DNA of 10,000 nt from Magnetospirillum sp. (GTDB taxonomy: Bacteria; Pseudomonadota; Alphaproteobacteria; Rhodospirillales; Magnetospirillaceae): the NCBI GenBank assembly GCA_020217035.1, contig JAIWOG010000018.1, positions 1 to 10,000 on the forward strand, given 5' to 3'. Under the pieces are notes generated by a model. The model was given only the letters and a program-made list of their open reading frames with translations. It was not told the origin of the DNA and ran no database searches. The position numbers and the translations under genes are program-made. Numbering within the stretch: the stretch's first letter is position 1; every line of letters begins with the position of its first letter. This document shows positions 1 to 8,113 of the stretch, piece after piece.

Positions 1-325
1 CCACGGCAACCTGGGCTTGGCCAGCGATTTGCGTCATTCCCTGGCGGGACTTGCCGAATTCAACCAACGCATCGCCAAAAGCGTCGCCGACCCGACCATG
101 GCGGCGCGTCGGGTGCGGCTGACCGCCTGGCCGATGGGGCAGGGGGTCGAGGTCCGGGTCTCGGACGATGGCGACGGCTATGACCTTGACGCGGAACTGG
201 CAAAGCCGGTGGACGTGGCGGCGAAAAGCGGGCGGGGACTGGGATTGATCCGCAAGGTCAGCAACGAGGTTCGCGGCGAGGATGGTGGGCGCACCTTGTG
301 CATGCGTTTCAATCCGGCGGATTGA
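1..325 (+). CDS. GHKL ATPase domain protein, anti-sigma/serine-kinase-like (3' end only)
   Basis: This is the C-terminal part of a gene that begins before the window; 107 residues are visible in the frame starting at base 2. The first visible residues, HGNLG, fit the end of an N-box (the EAxxNAxxHGN pattern of RsbW-like ATPases). They are followed by a helix, then a G1 box (SDDGDGYD) and a G2 box (GRGLGLI). This order and the short spacing are typical of the HATPase_c_2 family: anti-sigma factors of the RsbW/SpoIIAB type, or the ATPase module at the end of SpoIIE-type phosphatase response regulators. Such domains bind ATP and either phosphorylate an STAS-domain antagonist or act as a partner switch. 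Which of these it is depends on the missing N-terminus. The stop is TGA at 323-325. A gap of 137 bases separates it from the FIST gene, so it is probably not tightly coupled to it. Confidence 0.8.
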   Translation, partial: HGNLGLASDLRHSLAGLAEFNQRIAKSVADPTMAARRVRLTAWPMGQGVEVRVSDDGDGYDLDAELAKPVDVAAKSGRGLGLIRKVSNEVRGEDGGRTLCMRFNPAD

Positions 326-453
326 ACGCTGTCGTTTGTCGCTCGTTTATTTCACCCACGAATCCTGTTGTCATCACTTGGATAAGCTACATCCGCGATG
401 GGGGCTCGACAGGGCCTGAAGTCTTATGCTTCAGTCTAGGTCATAGCCATGGG

Positions 454-458
454 GGAGG
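454..458 (+). promoter_or_regulatory. Ribosome binding site of the FIST gene
   Basis: GGAGG inside a G-rich run lies 4 nt before the ATG at 463 and 7 nt before a second in-frame ATG at 466. It rejects the much longer reading frame that opens at 298 and overlaps the upstream gene. It does not decide between the two adjacent ATG codons. Confidence 0.7.
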
Positions 459-462
459 TCGG

Positions 463-1605
463 ATGATGAAAGTCGGACAAGTCAGTATTTCCCGCATTGA
501 CGACGCCGGCTTGGCGCCGCTGGCCGGCACGCCCAGCCACCTCGTCCTGCTGTTCGCCGCAATCGATTTGTTGCGCGATCCCCAAGCCCATGCCGCTTTG
601 CGGCGGGCGTTTCCCGATGCCATCCTGGCCGGGTGTTCCACCGCCGGAGAAATCAGCGCCAAAGGTATGAGCGACGGCAGCGCCATCGTCACCACCGTGG
701 CGTTCGACGCGGTCACCGTGCGCTGTGCCGCCGCCCGCTTGGAAAACATGGACCAATCCGCCATCGTCGGCGCACAATTGGGGCAATCCTTGAAGGCGCC
801 GGACTTGCGGGCCGCCCTGGTCTTCGGCAAGGGCGTCGGCATCAACGGCAGCGCCTTGATCGACGGCATGGTCGGCGCCGTCGGGACCGAGGTCCCCATT
901 TCAGGTGGATTGGCCGGTGACGGCGGCGCCTTCGCCGCCACCCTGACCTTGACCCCGGACGGAATCGACGCCGACCAGGTGGTGGCGGTCGGCCTTTACG
1001 GTGACGCCTTGAAGATCCATCACGGCAGTTACGGGGGCTGGCAGCCGTTCGGCCCGCCGCGCCGGGTCACCAGGGCCGACGGCAACATCCTTTACGAACT
1101 GGACGGCCAAGCGGCGCTGGACCTTTACAAGGACTATCTGGGGGAATACGCCCGCGACCTGCCGGCTTCGGGCTTGCTGTTTCCGTTTGAAATGCTGGAC
1201 GCGGAATGTCGCTCGGTGGGGTTGATTCGCACCATCCTGGGCGTTGACGAACAAAAGGGCGCCTTGGTCCTGGCCGGCGACATCGACCTGAACGGCCATC
1301 TGCGCCTGATGCATGCCAGCAACGAAGGGTTGGTGGACGGCGCCGAGACCGCCGCCCGCCGGGCCAAGGACGAGGCTGCCGACCTGGGCGCCGACAGCCT
1401 GGCCATTCTGGTCAGCTGTGTCGGACGCAAGTTGGTGATGGGGGATTCCGTTGACGAAGAGGTCGAGGCGGTGTCCCAGGTGCTGGGGCGTCAGGTGCCG
1501 TTGACCGGTTTCTATTCCTATGGCGAGATCGCCCCGTTCTCCTCCACCACCCAATGCATGCTGCACAACCAGACCATGACCGTCACTTTCCTGTCGGAGT
1601 CCTGA
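463..1605 (+). CDS. FIST N- and C-domain signal transduction protein (NosP-like candidate)
   Basis: The protein is 380 residues long, with no signal peptide or membrane segment, so it should be cytoplasmic. The N-terminal FIST domain (about residues 10-215) contains the GCSTAGEI motif at 57-64. The FIST_C domain (about 216-365) carries the ELDGQAALDLYKDYLG segment, and near the end it has GFYSYGEIAPF (from residue 349) followed by C-x-LHNQTMTVT, a hallmark of the family. FIST domains are ligand-binding sensory modules found near chemotaxis and two-component genes. One branch, NosP, binds haem and nitric oxide and regulates a neighbouring hybrid kinase. The gene next door here, 1 nt downstream, is such a kinase, so a sensor role for that kinase is the best guess. 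The ligand cannot be read from sequence; haem/NO is only one option. The start at 463 (or 466) is chosen for its GGAGG site. The open frame upstream to 298 overlaps the previous gene and has no ribosome binding site. Confidence 0.9.
   Translation: MMKVGQVSISRIDDAGLAPLAGTPSHLVLLFAAIDLLRDPQAHAALRRAFPDAILAGCSTAGEISAKGMSDGSAIVTTVAFDAVTVRCAAARLENMDQSAIVGAQLGQSLKAPDLRAALVFGKGVGINGSALIDGMVGAVGTEVPISGGLAGDGGAFAATLTLTPDGIDADQVVAVGLYGDALKIHHGSYGGWQPFGPPRRVTRADGNILYELDGQAALDLYKDYLGEYARDLPASGLLFPFEMLDAECRSVGLIRTILGVDEQKGALVLAGDIDLNGHLRLMHASNEGLVDGAETAARRAKDEAADLGADSLAILVSCVGRKLVMGDSVDEEVEAVSQVLGRQVPLTGFYSYGEIAPFSSTTQCMLHNQTMTVTFLSES
1596..1599 (+). promoter_or_regulatory. Ribosome binding site of the PAS hybrid kinase gene
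   Basis: GGAG within the last codons of the FIST gene lies 7 nt before the GTG at 1607. This supports a GTG start one base after the FIST stop codon, and translational coupling of the two genes. Confidence 0.6.
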
Positions 1606-1606
1606 G

Positions 1607-4600
1607 GTGCATCGTCTGTTGGGAAGGCAGGTTCGCCGCGCTTTCGCCGCCGAGGACGATGCCGCCGCCGACGCTTTTCTGCAGCGGTTGGCCCAGCTTG
1701 ACCGTGCGTCCTTGCCGTCCGACGTCGTCCGCTTGCTGGACGGCATCCCCGACCTGTTGCGCCGGGTGGGCGAAACCTACGACCAACATGAACGAGACCT
1801 GACGCTTCGCAACCGTTCGCTGGAACTGAGTTCCGGCGAGCTGACCAAGGCCAACGCCAAGCTGCGCGAGGAAAGCGCCGCCCAGGCGCGGGCCATGGCG
1901 TCCTTGCGCAGCAGCGTCAACGAGATCCTGGCCGTCGGCGGCCAGCCCCCCTTGCCCGAGGACGACAGCGGCATCGAGGCCCTGACCGCCATCATCCTGC
2001 GGCTGACCCACGAACGGGCCGAAGCGCAGCGGGACTTGGAGCGGCAGAAATTCGCGCTTGACCAGCACGCCATCGTCAGCATCACCGACCACACCGGCAC
2101 CATCGTCTACGCCAACCAGAAGTTCTGCGACATCAGCGGCTACACGGCCGAGGAACTGTTGGGGTCCAACCACCGCATCGTCAATTCCGGCCTGCATCCC
2201 CGTGAAATGTTCACCGACATGTGGCGGACCATCGGCAACGGCCAGGTGTGGCGCGGCGAGATCTGCAACAGCAAGAAGGACGGGTCGCTTTATTGGGTCG
2301 ACGCAACCGTCGTTCCCATTTTGGACGACCATGACCGGCCGCGCCATTACATCGCCATCCGCACCGACATCACCGTCCGCAAGACCATGGAATCGGCGCT
2401 CCGGGAAAGCGAGCGGCGTCTGCAGATCGCGTTGGACGCCGGCGCCATCGGACTTTGGATGCTCAACACCCGCACCGACGAAGCCTTCTTCAGCGACCAA
2501 TGGACCGCCATGCTGGGCTATGGCGCCGACGAAGTGCTGCCGAAGGGCGAGACTTGGCGGCACTTGTTGCATCCCGAGGACCGGGACGCCACCTTGGGGG
2601 CCTTCGAAGCCCACGTGTCCGGCCTTTCACCGGTCTACGAGGCCGAGTTCCGCATGCGGCACAAGGATGGCGGCTGGCGTTGGGTGATGGCGTCGGGCCG
2701 GGTCATCGACCGCGACGCCCAAGGTCGGGCCATCCGCGTCGCCGGGGTGCACAAGGAAATCACCGACCGCAAGAAGGTCGAGGAAATGCTGAAGGAGGCG
2801 GTGGGCCGGGCCGAGGCCGCCAACCAGGCCAAGTCCGAGTTCCTGGCCACCATGAGCCATGAAATCCGCACGCCGATGAACGGCATCATCGGTATGACCG
2901 GGTTGTTGCTGGACACCCAGTTGAACCGCGAACAGCAGCATTTCGCCAACACCGTCCGCACCTCGGCCGAGGCGTTGCTGGGCATCATCAACGACATCCT
3001 GGATTTTTCCAAGATGGAGGCCGGCAAGCTGGAATTCGAGTACGGCCCCTTCGAGATCAGGCCGCTGGTCGAGGGGGTGGTGGATATCCTGGGGCCCAGG
3101 GTCAAGGGGCGCGAGGTCGAGTTGACCTATTCCGTGCCCATGGACGCACGCGGCGTCTTCTTCGGCGACGCCGGCAGACTGCGCCAGGTTCTGCTGAACC
3201 TGGCCGGCAACGCCATAAAGTTCACCGAACGCGGTTCCGTCCATATCGGGGTGCGTTTGCTTCCCGCTTTTGACGACATGATGCGGCTCAGGGTCGAGGT
3301 GGTGGACACCGGCATCGGCATCGCCGAGGCCGCCAAGGACCGCTTGTTCACCATGTTCACCCAGGCCGATTCGTCCACCGCTCGCCGGTTCGGCGGCACC
3401 GGCCTGGGCTTGGCCATCTCGAAGCGCATCGTCGACCTGATGGACGGCAAGATCGGCTTCGACAGCACCGAGGGCAAGGGGTCGACTTTTTGGTTCGATG
3501 TCGTCCTGCGTCGCAGCGACGAGCAACCGGCCACCCGCGAGTTGGACAACCCGCTATCGGGGGCGCATGTGCTGGTGGTGGACGACAATCCCACCAACCG
3601 CGAGGTGTTCGAACACCAATTGCAGAACTGGGGCGCCAGGGTCCACCTGGCCGACAGCGCCGCCGCCGGGTTGCTGGCCGTCCGTCACGCCCAGCAAGGA
3701 AACGATCCCTTCCAGTTGATCTTGCTGGACCACCACATGCCGGGGATGAGCGGGCTGGACCTGGCCGCCGTGCTGCGTGCCGATCCCAGTTGCGCCGCGC
3801 TGAAACTGGTGATGGCGTCGTCGGCCAACCCGTCCGACCTGCGGCACACCGATCATGCCCTGCGGTTGGACGACATCTTGTCCAAGCCGGTGCGGCAAAG
3901 CGACCTGCTGGACAGCCTGATGACCCATCTGGGGCGGGCCGGGGCCGAAACGGCGCCCCAGCACGTTCCGGCCGACCAGGTCAAGGTGGCGTCCTTCGCC
4001 CTGCGCATCCTGGTGGTCGAGGACAACCCCATCAACCAGCAGGTGGCGGTGGGATTGCTGGCCAAGCTGGGGCATCGTGCCGATGTCGCCGACGACGGCG
4101 CCGAGGCGGTGACCCTGGTCGAGCGTGGCGATTACGACCTGATCCTGATGGACATGCAGATGCCGCGCATGGACGGGTTGACCGCCACCCGCGTCATCCG
4201 GGCGCTTCCCGGCGACAAGGACAAGGTGGTCATCGTCGCCATGACCGCCAACGCCATGAGCGGCGACCGCGATTCGTGCCTGGCCGCCGGCATGGACGAC
4301 TATCTGGCCAAGCCCATCGACCGCCATCGGCTGGCGGCGGTCCTGGATCGCTGGACGGCCAAGATCATCGACAGCCGTGGCGACGACCGCGCCACCTGCG
4401 TGGCGCCGCAGATGGCGCCGACATCCGCCCCGGTGGCCACGGCTCCGTCAGCCCCCTTGGTGGACCAGGACATCCAAATGGATTTGCGGGATGCCCTGGG
4501 CGACGAATCCTTCCGCAGCTTGCTGGGCTCGTTCCGGGCCAGCATATCCATCCGGCTGGGTGAAATTCGCGCGGCCCTGGATGGTGGCGATCATGCCCAT

Positions 4601-4792
4601 GTCGCCGCCGCCGCCCATTCGTTGAAGGGGGCGGCGTCCAACCTGGGATTCACCCGTTTGGCCGCCGCCTCGGGGCGGTTGGAAAAAGCCGGCAAGGATG
4701 GTGCCGGCGACTTCGAAATGTTGGAAAAAGAGGTGGTCGAGGTGGCCCGGGAAACCCTGGAACACCTGTCCCGCCCCGGTGCCGGAAGCTGA
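1607..4792 (+). CDS. Soluble hybrid sensor histidine kinase PAS-PAS-HisKA-HATPase-REC-REC-HPt
   Basis: This 1061-residue kinase has no membrane segments. Its domains in order are: a helical, charged N-terminus (1-145, likely coiled coil); PAS (149-258) with a following PAC-like ITVRK; a second, PAS_3-type domain (268-388) ending ITDRK; HisKA with SHEIRTP and phospho-acceptor His418; HATPase_c with N-box Asn535, DTGIGI from Asp567 and GGTGLGLAI at 596-604; REC1 (654-775) with Asp708; REC2 (799-920) with Asp849; and an HPt domain with [11 protein letters not shown], His1004. All catalytic residues checked are present, so a complete His-Asp-His phosphorelay within one protein is expected, as in BarA/ArcB-type kinases. 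The GTG start is supported by GGAG 7 nt upstream, and the gene begins 1 nt after the FIST stop. Position and architecture resemble NahK-type kinases partnered with NosP FIST proteins, though those usually lack an HPt of their own (family knowledge). The receiver-HD-GYP protein encoded next is a natural relay target (inference). Confidence 0.95.
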   Translation: MHRLLGRQVRRAFAAEDDAAADAFLQRLAQLDRASLPSDVVRLLDGIPDLLRRVGETYDQHERDLTLRNRSLELSSGELTKANAKLREESAAQARAMASLRSSVNEILAVGGQPPLPEDDSGIEALTAIILRLTHERAEAQRDLERQKFALDQHAIVSITDHTGTIVYANQKFCDISGYTAEELLGSNHRIVNSGLHPREMFTDMWRTIGNGQVWRGEICNSKKDGSLYWVDATVVPILDDHDRPRHYIAIRTDITVRKTMESALRESERRLQIALDAGAIGLWMLNTRTDEAFFSDQWTAMLGYGADEVLPKGETWRHLLHPEDRDATLGAFEAHVSGLSPVYEAEFRMRHKDGGWRWVMASGRVIDRDAQGRAIRVAGVHKEITDRKKVEEMLKEAVGRAEAANQAKSEFLATMSHEIRTPMNGIIGMTGLLLDTQLNREQQHFANTVRTSAEALLGIINDILDFSKMEAGKLEFEYGPFEIRPLVEGVVDILGPRVKGREVELTYSVPMDARGVFFGDAGRLRQVLLNLAGNAIKFTERGSVHIGVRLLPAFDDMMRLRVEVVDTGIGIAEAAKDRLFTMFTQADSSTARRFGGTGLGLAISKRIVDLMDGKIGFDSTEGKGSTFWFDVVLRRSDEQPATRELDNPLSGAHVLVVDDNPTNREVFEHQLQNWGARVHLADSAAAGLLAVRHAQQGNDPFQLILLDHHMPGMSGLDLAAVLRADPSCAALKLVMASSANPSDLRHTDHALRLDDILSKPVRQSDLLDSLMTHLGRAGAETAPQHVPADQVKVASFALRILVVEDNPINQQVAVGLLAKLGHRADVADDGAEAVTLVERGDYDLILMDMQMPRMDGLTATRVIRALPGDKDKVVIVAMTANAMSGDRDSCLAAGMDDYLAKPIDRHRLAAVLDRWTAKIIDSRGDDRATCVAPQMAPTSAPVATAPSAPLVDQDIQMDLRDALGDESFRSLLGSFRASISIRLGEIRAALDGGDHAHVAAAAHSLKGAASNLGFTRLAAASGRLEKAGKDGAGDFEMLEKEVVEVARETLEHLSRPGAGS

Positions 4793-4796
4793 AGGG
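4792..4796 (+). promoter_or_regulatory. Ribosome binding site of the receiver-HD-GYP gene
   Basis: AAGGG overlaps the last base of the kinase stop codon and lies 6 nt before the ATG at 4803. It fixes that start over the longer open frame reaching back to 4698 inside the kinase gene. Confidence 0.6.
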
Positions 4797-4802
4797 TTCG
4801 CC

Positions 4803-5873
4803 ATGCGCATTCAAATCGTCGACGACAACGACACCAACCTGATGCTGTTCGAGCAGATCGCCCTGCGCGTCGCCGACGATGTTACCGTGGAATGCTTCGC
4901 CGACCCGGTCAAGGCCCTGGACGACGCGCGGGTCAAACTGCCCGACCTGATCCTGGTGGACTACATGATGCCGGTGATGGACGGTCATGAATTCCTGGCC
5001 GAGGTGCGCAAGCTGCCCGGCGGGCGTGACGTTCCCATCGTCATGGTCACCGCCGCCGGCGAACGCTCGGTCCGCCAGAAGGCCCTGGAACTGGGGGCCA
5101 CCGACTTCCTGACCAAGCCCGTTGATCCCACCGAAGTCCGGGTGCGGCTGAACAATCTGCTGGCGCTGCGGCGCAGCCACCTGCGACTGTCCGACCGCAA
5201 TCGCTGGCTGGCCGACGAGGTGCGCAAGGCCACCCAGGCCATTTTCGCCCGCGAACATGAACTGGTGGTCCGCCTGTCCCGCGCCGCAGAATTCCGCGAC
5301 CCGGAAACCGGCGGCCATATCCAGCGCATGGCCCATTATTCCGAACTGATCGCCCGGGGCTTGGGTTTGGCGCCGGATCTGTGCGACCTGATCCTGCGAT
5401 CCGCACCCATGCACGACGTGGGCAAGCTGGGAATCCCGGACGGCATCCTGCTGAAGCCGGGACGGCTGGACGAACAGGAATTCCTGGTGATGAAGCGTCA
5501 TCCTGAAATCGGCCATGCCATCCTGGACGGCAGCGCCTCGCAATTGATCGCCATGGGGGCGGAAATCGCCTTGACCCACCATGAAAAGTGGGACGGAACC
5601 GGCTATCCCAAGGGCACGGCCGGCGAGGCCATCCCTTTGACTGGCCGTGTCGTCGCCGTCGCCGACGTCTTCGACGCCCTGACCAGCGAGCGTCCCTACA
5701 AAATGGCGTGGAGCGTCGAACGGGCGCGGGATTTCCTGGTGGAGGGCAAAGGAACGCATTTCGACCCGGCTTGCGTCGATTCCTTCCTGGCCGCTTGGGA
5801 CGAGGTTCTGGCCATCAAGGCCCGCTTCGTCGACGAAGTGGCTTATGAAAGTCCGGTCGAGCAGTTGACATGA
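4803..5873 (+). CDS. Response regulator with HD-GYP domain, predicted c-di-GMP phosphodiesterase
   Basis: The protein is 356 residues long. An N-terminal receiver (about 1-122) has the acidic pair in VDDND, phosphoacceptor Asp53 in LVDYMMP, the conserved Thr in MVTAAGE and the Lys in LTKPVD. A short helical linker leads to an HD-GYP domain (about 150-345). It shows ETGGH with His172, the HD doublet at 204-205 followed by VGKLGIPD, HHEKWDGTGYP with His259-His260 and the GYP triplet at 267-269, and ADVFDALTSERPYK. The signature is complete, so hydrolysis of cyclic di-GMP is the expected activity, switched by phosphorylation of the receiver (RpfG-like layout). The gene lies 10 nt after the PAS kinase and overlaps the next kinase by 4 nt (ATGA), which strongly suggests co-transcription. 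One or both kinases probably phosphorylate it, most simply through the HPt of the upstream kinase. Confidence 0.95.
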   Translation: MRIQIVDDNDTNLMLFEQIALRVADDVTVECFADPVKALDDARVKLPDLILVDYMMPVMDGHEFLAEVRKLPGGRDVPIVMVTAAGERSVRQKALELGATDFLTKPVDPTEVRVRLNNLLALRRSHLRLSDRNRWLADEVRKATQAIFAREHELVVRLSRAAEFRDPETGGHIQRMAHYSELIARGLGLAPDLCDLILRSAPMHDVGKLGIPDGILLKPGRLDEQEFLVMKRHPEIGHAILDGSASQLIAMGAEIALTHHEKWDGTGYPKGTAGEAIPLTGRVVAVADVFDALTSERPYKMAWSVERARDFLVEGKGTHFDPACVDSFLAAWDEVLAIKARFVDEVAYESPVEQLT

Positions 5874-8098
5874 CCGACAAGCCAGGGCTCAGCTTCAATC
5901 TGGTGTTCATCTGCCTGGTGACGGCCCTGGCTTCCCTGGTCTATGTCGGAACCTTGTTGACCGTACGCTCGATGACGCTGGACAGCATCGCTGACAGCAC
6001 CCACATCGCCAACCGGCCCCTGATTCAGTCCTTCGCCGACACCGTCTGGCGTGACGCCGACGGCGATGCCACGGTCATGTCCGGCATCGACCACAAGGTG
6101 CGCGAGTTTCTGGCCGGCACCGACGTCAGCAAGCTTGTCGTCCTGGATATGGGCGGCAAGGTCCTCTATTCCACCGAACCAGGCGAGGTGGGGCAGCAGC
6201 AGGCATCGCCGGACACCATCCGCCGCGTTCTGGACGGTGTCGCCATCAGCGCTTTTGACCAAGCCGACATGGTCACCTCGATCCTGCCGCTGCCGAAGTG
6301 GGGAGGTTCGATCGCAGCGGTTGCCAAGGTTTCCGCCGATCGCCGTGACGCGGTGGCGCTGGCCGGCCAGCGCCTGACCCGCATGGCCCTCATCATGGCC
6401 GGCTTTTTCTTCTTCGCCGTCCTCTGCCTGGTTTTCGTGGTCTGGCAACTGGACATGGCGCGGCGGCGCCAGGAAACCCAGTTGGCCGAGCAGAACGAGT
6501 CCTTGACCCGGCTGGCGGCCGAATACGACACGGCACGGGTGCAGGCGGAAGACGCCGCCCGCGCCAAGGCGGAATTCCTGGCCACCATGAGCCACGAGAT
6601 CAGGACGCCCATGAACGGCATCCTGGGAATGACCGAATTGCTGATCGACACCGGCCTCAGCCCCGAACGCCTGCGTTTCGCCCAAACCATCCGCAATTCG
6701 GCCGAGTCCTTGCTGACCATCCTGAACGACATCCTGGACTTCTCGAAGCTTGAGGCCGGTAAGCTGGAATTCGAGACGGTTCCCTTCGACGTGGCGGAAT
6801 TGCTGGAAGGCGCCGTCGACGTGGTGTCGCCGCGCTTGCGCGGCCGGGCGCTCGACCTGCATTACCTGGTGGCCGATACAATGGTCCTGACCCGCCTGGG
6901 CGATCCGGTCCGTTTGCGTCAGGTGGTGTTGAACCTGCTGGGCAACGCCGTCAAGTTCACCGAAAACGGCGCCATCACCGTCACCGCCTTGGCGGCCGGG
7001 GGCGACCGGATTCGTTTCGAGGTGGCGGATACCGGCGTCGGCATCCCCGAAGCCGCCAAGGCCAATTTGTTCGGCATGTTCGCCCAGGCCGATTCCTCGA
7101 CCTCGCGGCGTTTTGGCGGCACCGGCCTGGGATTGGCCATCTGTCGTCGTATCGTCGATGGCATGGGGGGCGAGATCGGTTTCCAGTCGCGCGAAGGCCA
7201 CGGCAGCACCTTTTGGTTCGAGGTGGGCCTGCCCGTTCATGGCGCGGAAAAGCCCAGTTTGCCCGATCGCCCGCTTGATGGCGTGCCGGTTCTGGTGATG
7301 GACGACATGGCGGCCAGCGCCCAGGTGGTGGCGACGATCCTGCGCCGGGCCGGCGCCCAGGTGTCGATGGCGGCCAGCGTCTCGGACGCCCTGGTGTGGA
7401 TGCGGCGGGCCGATGCGCCGTTGGACGCCCTGGTGGTGGTGGCCGACCAGGACATGCCGTTGATGGGCGGGCTGGAACTGCTCAGCATGATGCGCAACGA
7501 CCCGCGTCTTGGCGCGGTCAAGCTGGTGCTGAGCGTGCCCGGCGGCGACCGCGAGCTTATGGAACAGGGCCTGACACGCGGCGCCACCAAGGTGATGGGG
7601 GCGCCTTATCGTCATGCCGAATTGATCGACACGGTCCGTCAGGCGGCTTTCAACCTTGAGGTGCCGCAAGAACCCGATTTGGCGTCGCCGGACGCGTCGC
7701 CGAAGCCGGTCGAGGGGATCCCGCTGAAAATCCTGGTGGTCGAGGACAACCCGGTGAACCAGGACGTGGCGCGTGGCTACCTGAACGCCATGGGACACGA
7801 GGTGGACATCGCCGAAGATGCCGGCGACGGGGTCGCCATGGTGTTGCGCGGCGATTACGACCTGGTGTTCATGGATTTGCAATTGCCCGACATGGACGGC
7901 ATCGAGGCCACCAAGCTGATCCGCGACCTGCCGGGAAAATGCACCACCATTCCCATCATCGCCATGACCGCCAACGTGCTGCCCGAGGACCGCGAGCGCT
8001 GCGCCCAGGCTGGGATGAACGGTTTCCTGCCCAAGCCGGTGCGGCGTGACGCCCTGGCGGCGTTGCTTGACGAATGGCGACAGCGTTTGAAGGGCTGA
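5870..8098 (+). CDS. Membrane-bound hybrid sensor histidine kinase HisKA-HATPase-REC-REC
   Basis: The protein is 742 residues long. TM1 (about 9-31) and TM2 (172-194, rich in Phe, Leu and Val) bracket a periplasmic sensor region of about 140 residues. That region includes KLVVLDMGGKVLYST, which looks like the core of a dCache- or PAS-like fold. After a coiled coil come HisKA with SHEIRTP (His242), HATPase_c with Asn359, DTGVGI and GGTGLGLAI, then REC1 (about 470-595) and REC2 (about 620-740). REC2 is intact, with VVEDN, Asp669 in FMDLQLP, MTAN and LPKPV. REC1 keeps Asp526 in VADQDMP and the acidic pair, but has Ala578 where the conserved Lys is expected (MGAPY instead of SKP), so its switching is doubtful. 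There is no HPt domain. The start overlaps the preceding stop (ATGA) without a strong ribosome binding site, so translational coupling is likely. The kinase core closely resembles that of the PAS kinase upstream. Confidence 0.94.
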   Translation: MTDKPGLSFNLVFICLVTALASLVYVGTLLTVRSMTLDSIADSTHIANRPLIQSFADTVWRDADGDATVMSGIDHKVREFLAGTDVSKLVVLDMGGKVLYSTEPGEVGQQQASPDTIRRVLDGVAISAFDQADMVTSILPLPKWGGSIAAVAKVSADRRDAVALAGQRLTRMALIMAGFFFFAVLCLVFVVWQLDMARRRQETQLAEQNESLTRLAAEYDTARVQAEDAARAKAEFLATMSHEIRTPMNGILGMTELLIDTGLSPERLRFAQTIRNSAESLLTILNDILDFSKLEAGKLEFETVPFDVAELLEGAVDVVSPRLRGRALDLHYLVADTMVLTRLGDPVRLRQVVLNLLGNAVKFTENGAITVTALAAGGDRIRFEVADTGVGIPEAAKANLFGMFAQADSSTSRRFGGTGLGLAICRRIVDGMGGEIGFQSREGHGSTFWFEVGLPVHGAEKPSLPDRPLDGVPVLVMDDMAASAQVVATILRRAGAQVSMAASVSDALVWMRRADAPLDALVVVADQDMPLMGGLELLSMMRNDPRLGAVKLVLSVPGGDRELMEQGLTRGATKVMGAPYRHAELIDTVRQAAFNLEVPQEPDLASPDASPKPVEGIPLKILVVEDNPVNQDVARGYLNAMGHEVDIAEDAGDGVAMVLRGDYDLVFMDLQLPDMDGIEATKLIRDLPGKCTTIPIIAMTANVLPEDRERCAQAGMNGFLPKPVRRDALAALLDEWRQRLKG

Positions 8099-8113
8099 GC
8101 CAAGGTCAAGCCG

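Noticed and set aside
368..393. Candidate promoter with TTGTCA before the FIST operon
   Set aside because: The -35-like hexamer is good, but no -10-like hexamer occurs at 16-18 nt; the nearest weak match is 14 nt away.
298..462. In-frame extension of the FIST gene back to 298, which overlaps the upstream ATPase gene
   Set aside because: The added residues do not resemble a FIST domain, there is no ribosome binding site near 298, and a GGAGG site precedes the tandem ATG at 463-468.
3560..4370. Possible loss of function in one of the two receivers of the PAS kinase
   Set aside because: Both receivers keep the acidic pair, the phosphoacceptor (Asp708, Asp849), the Ser/Thr and the Lys-Pro motif, so neither is visibly degenerate.
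5843..7882. A 679-codon open frame on the minus strand opposite the membrane kinase
   Set aside because: It is rich in His, Gln, Gly and Val in the way expected of the complement of a GC-rich coding strand, shows no domain, and lies wholly opposite a gene with clear kinase motifs.
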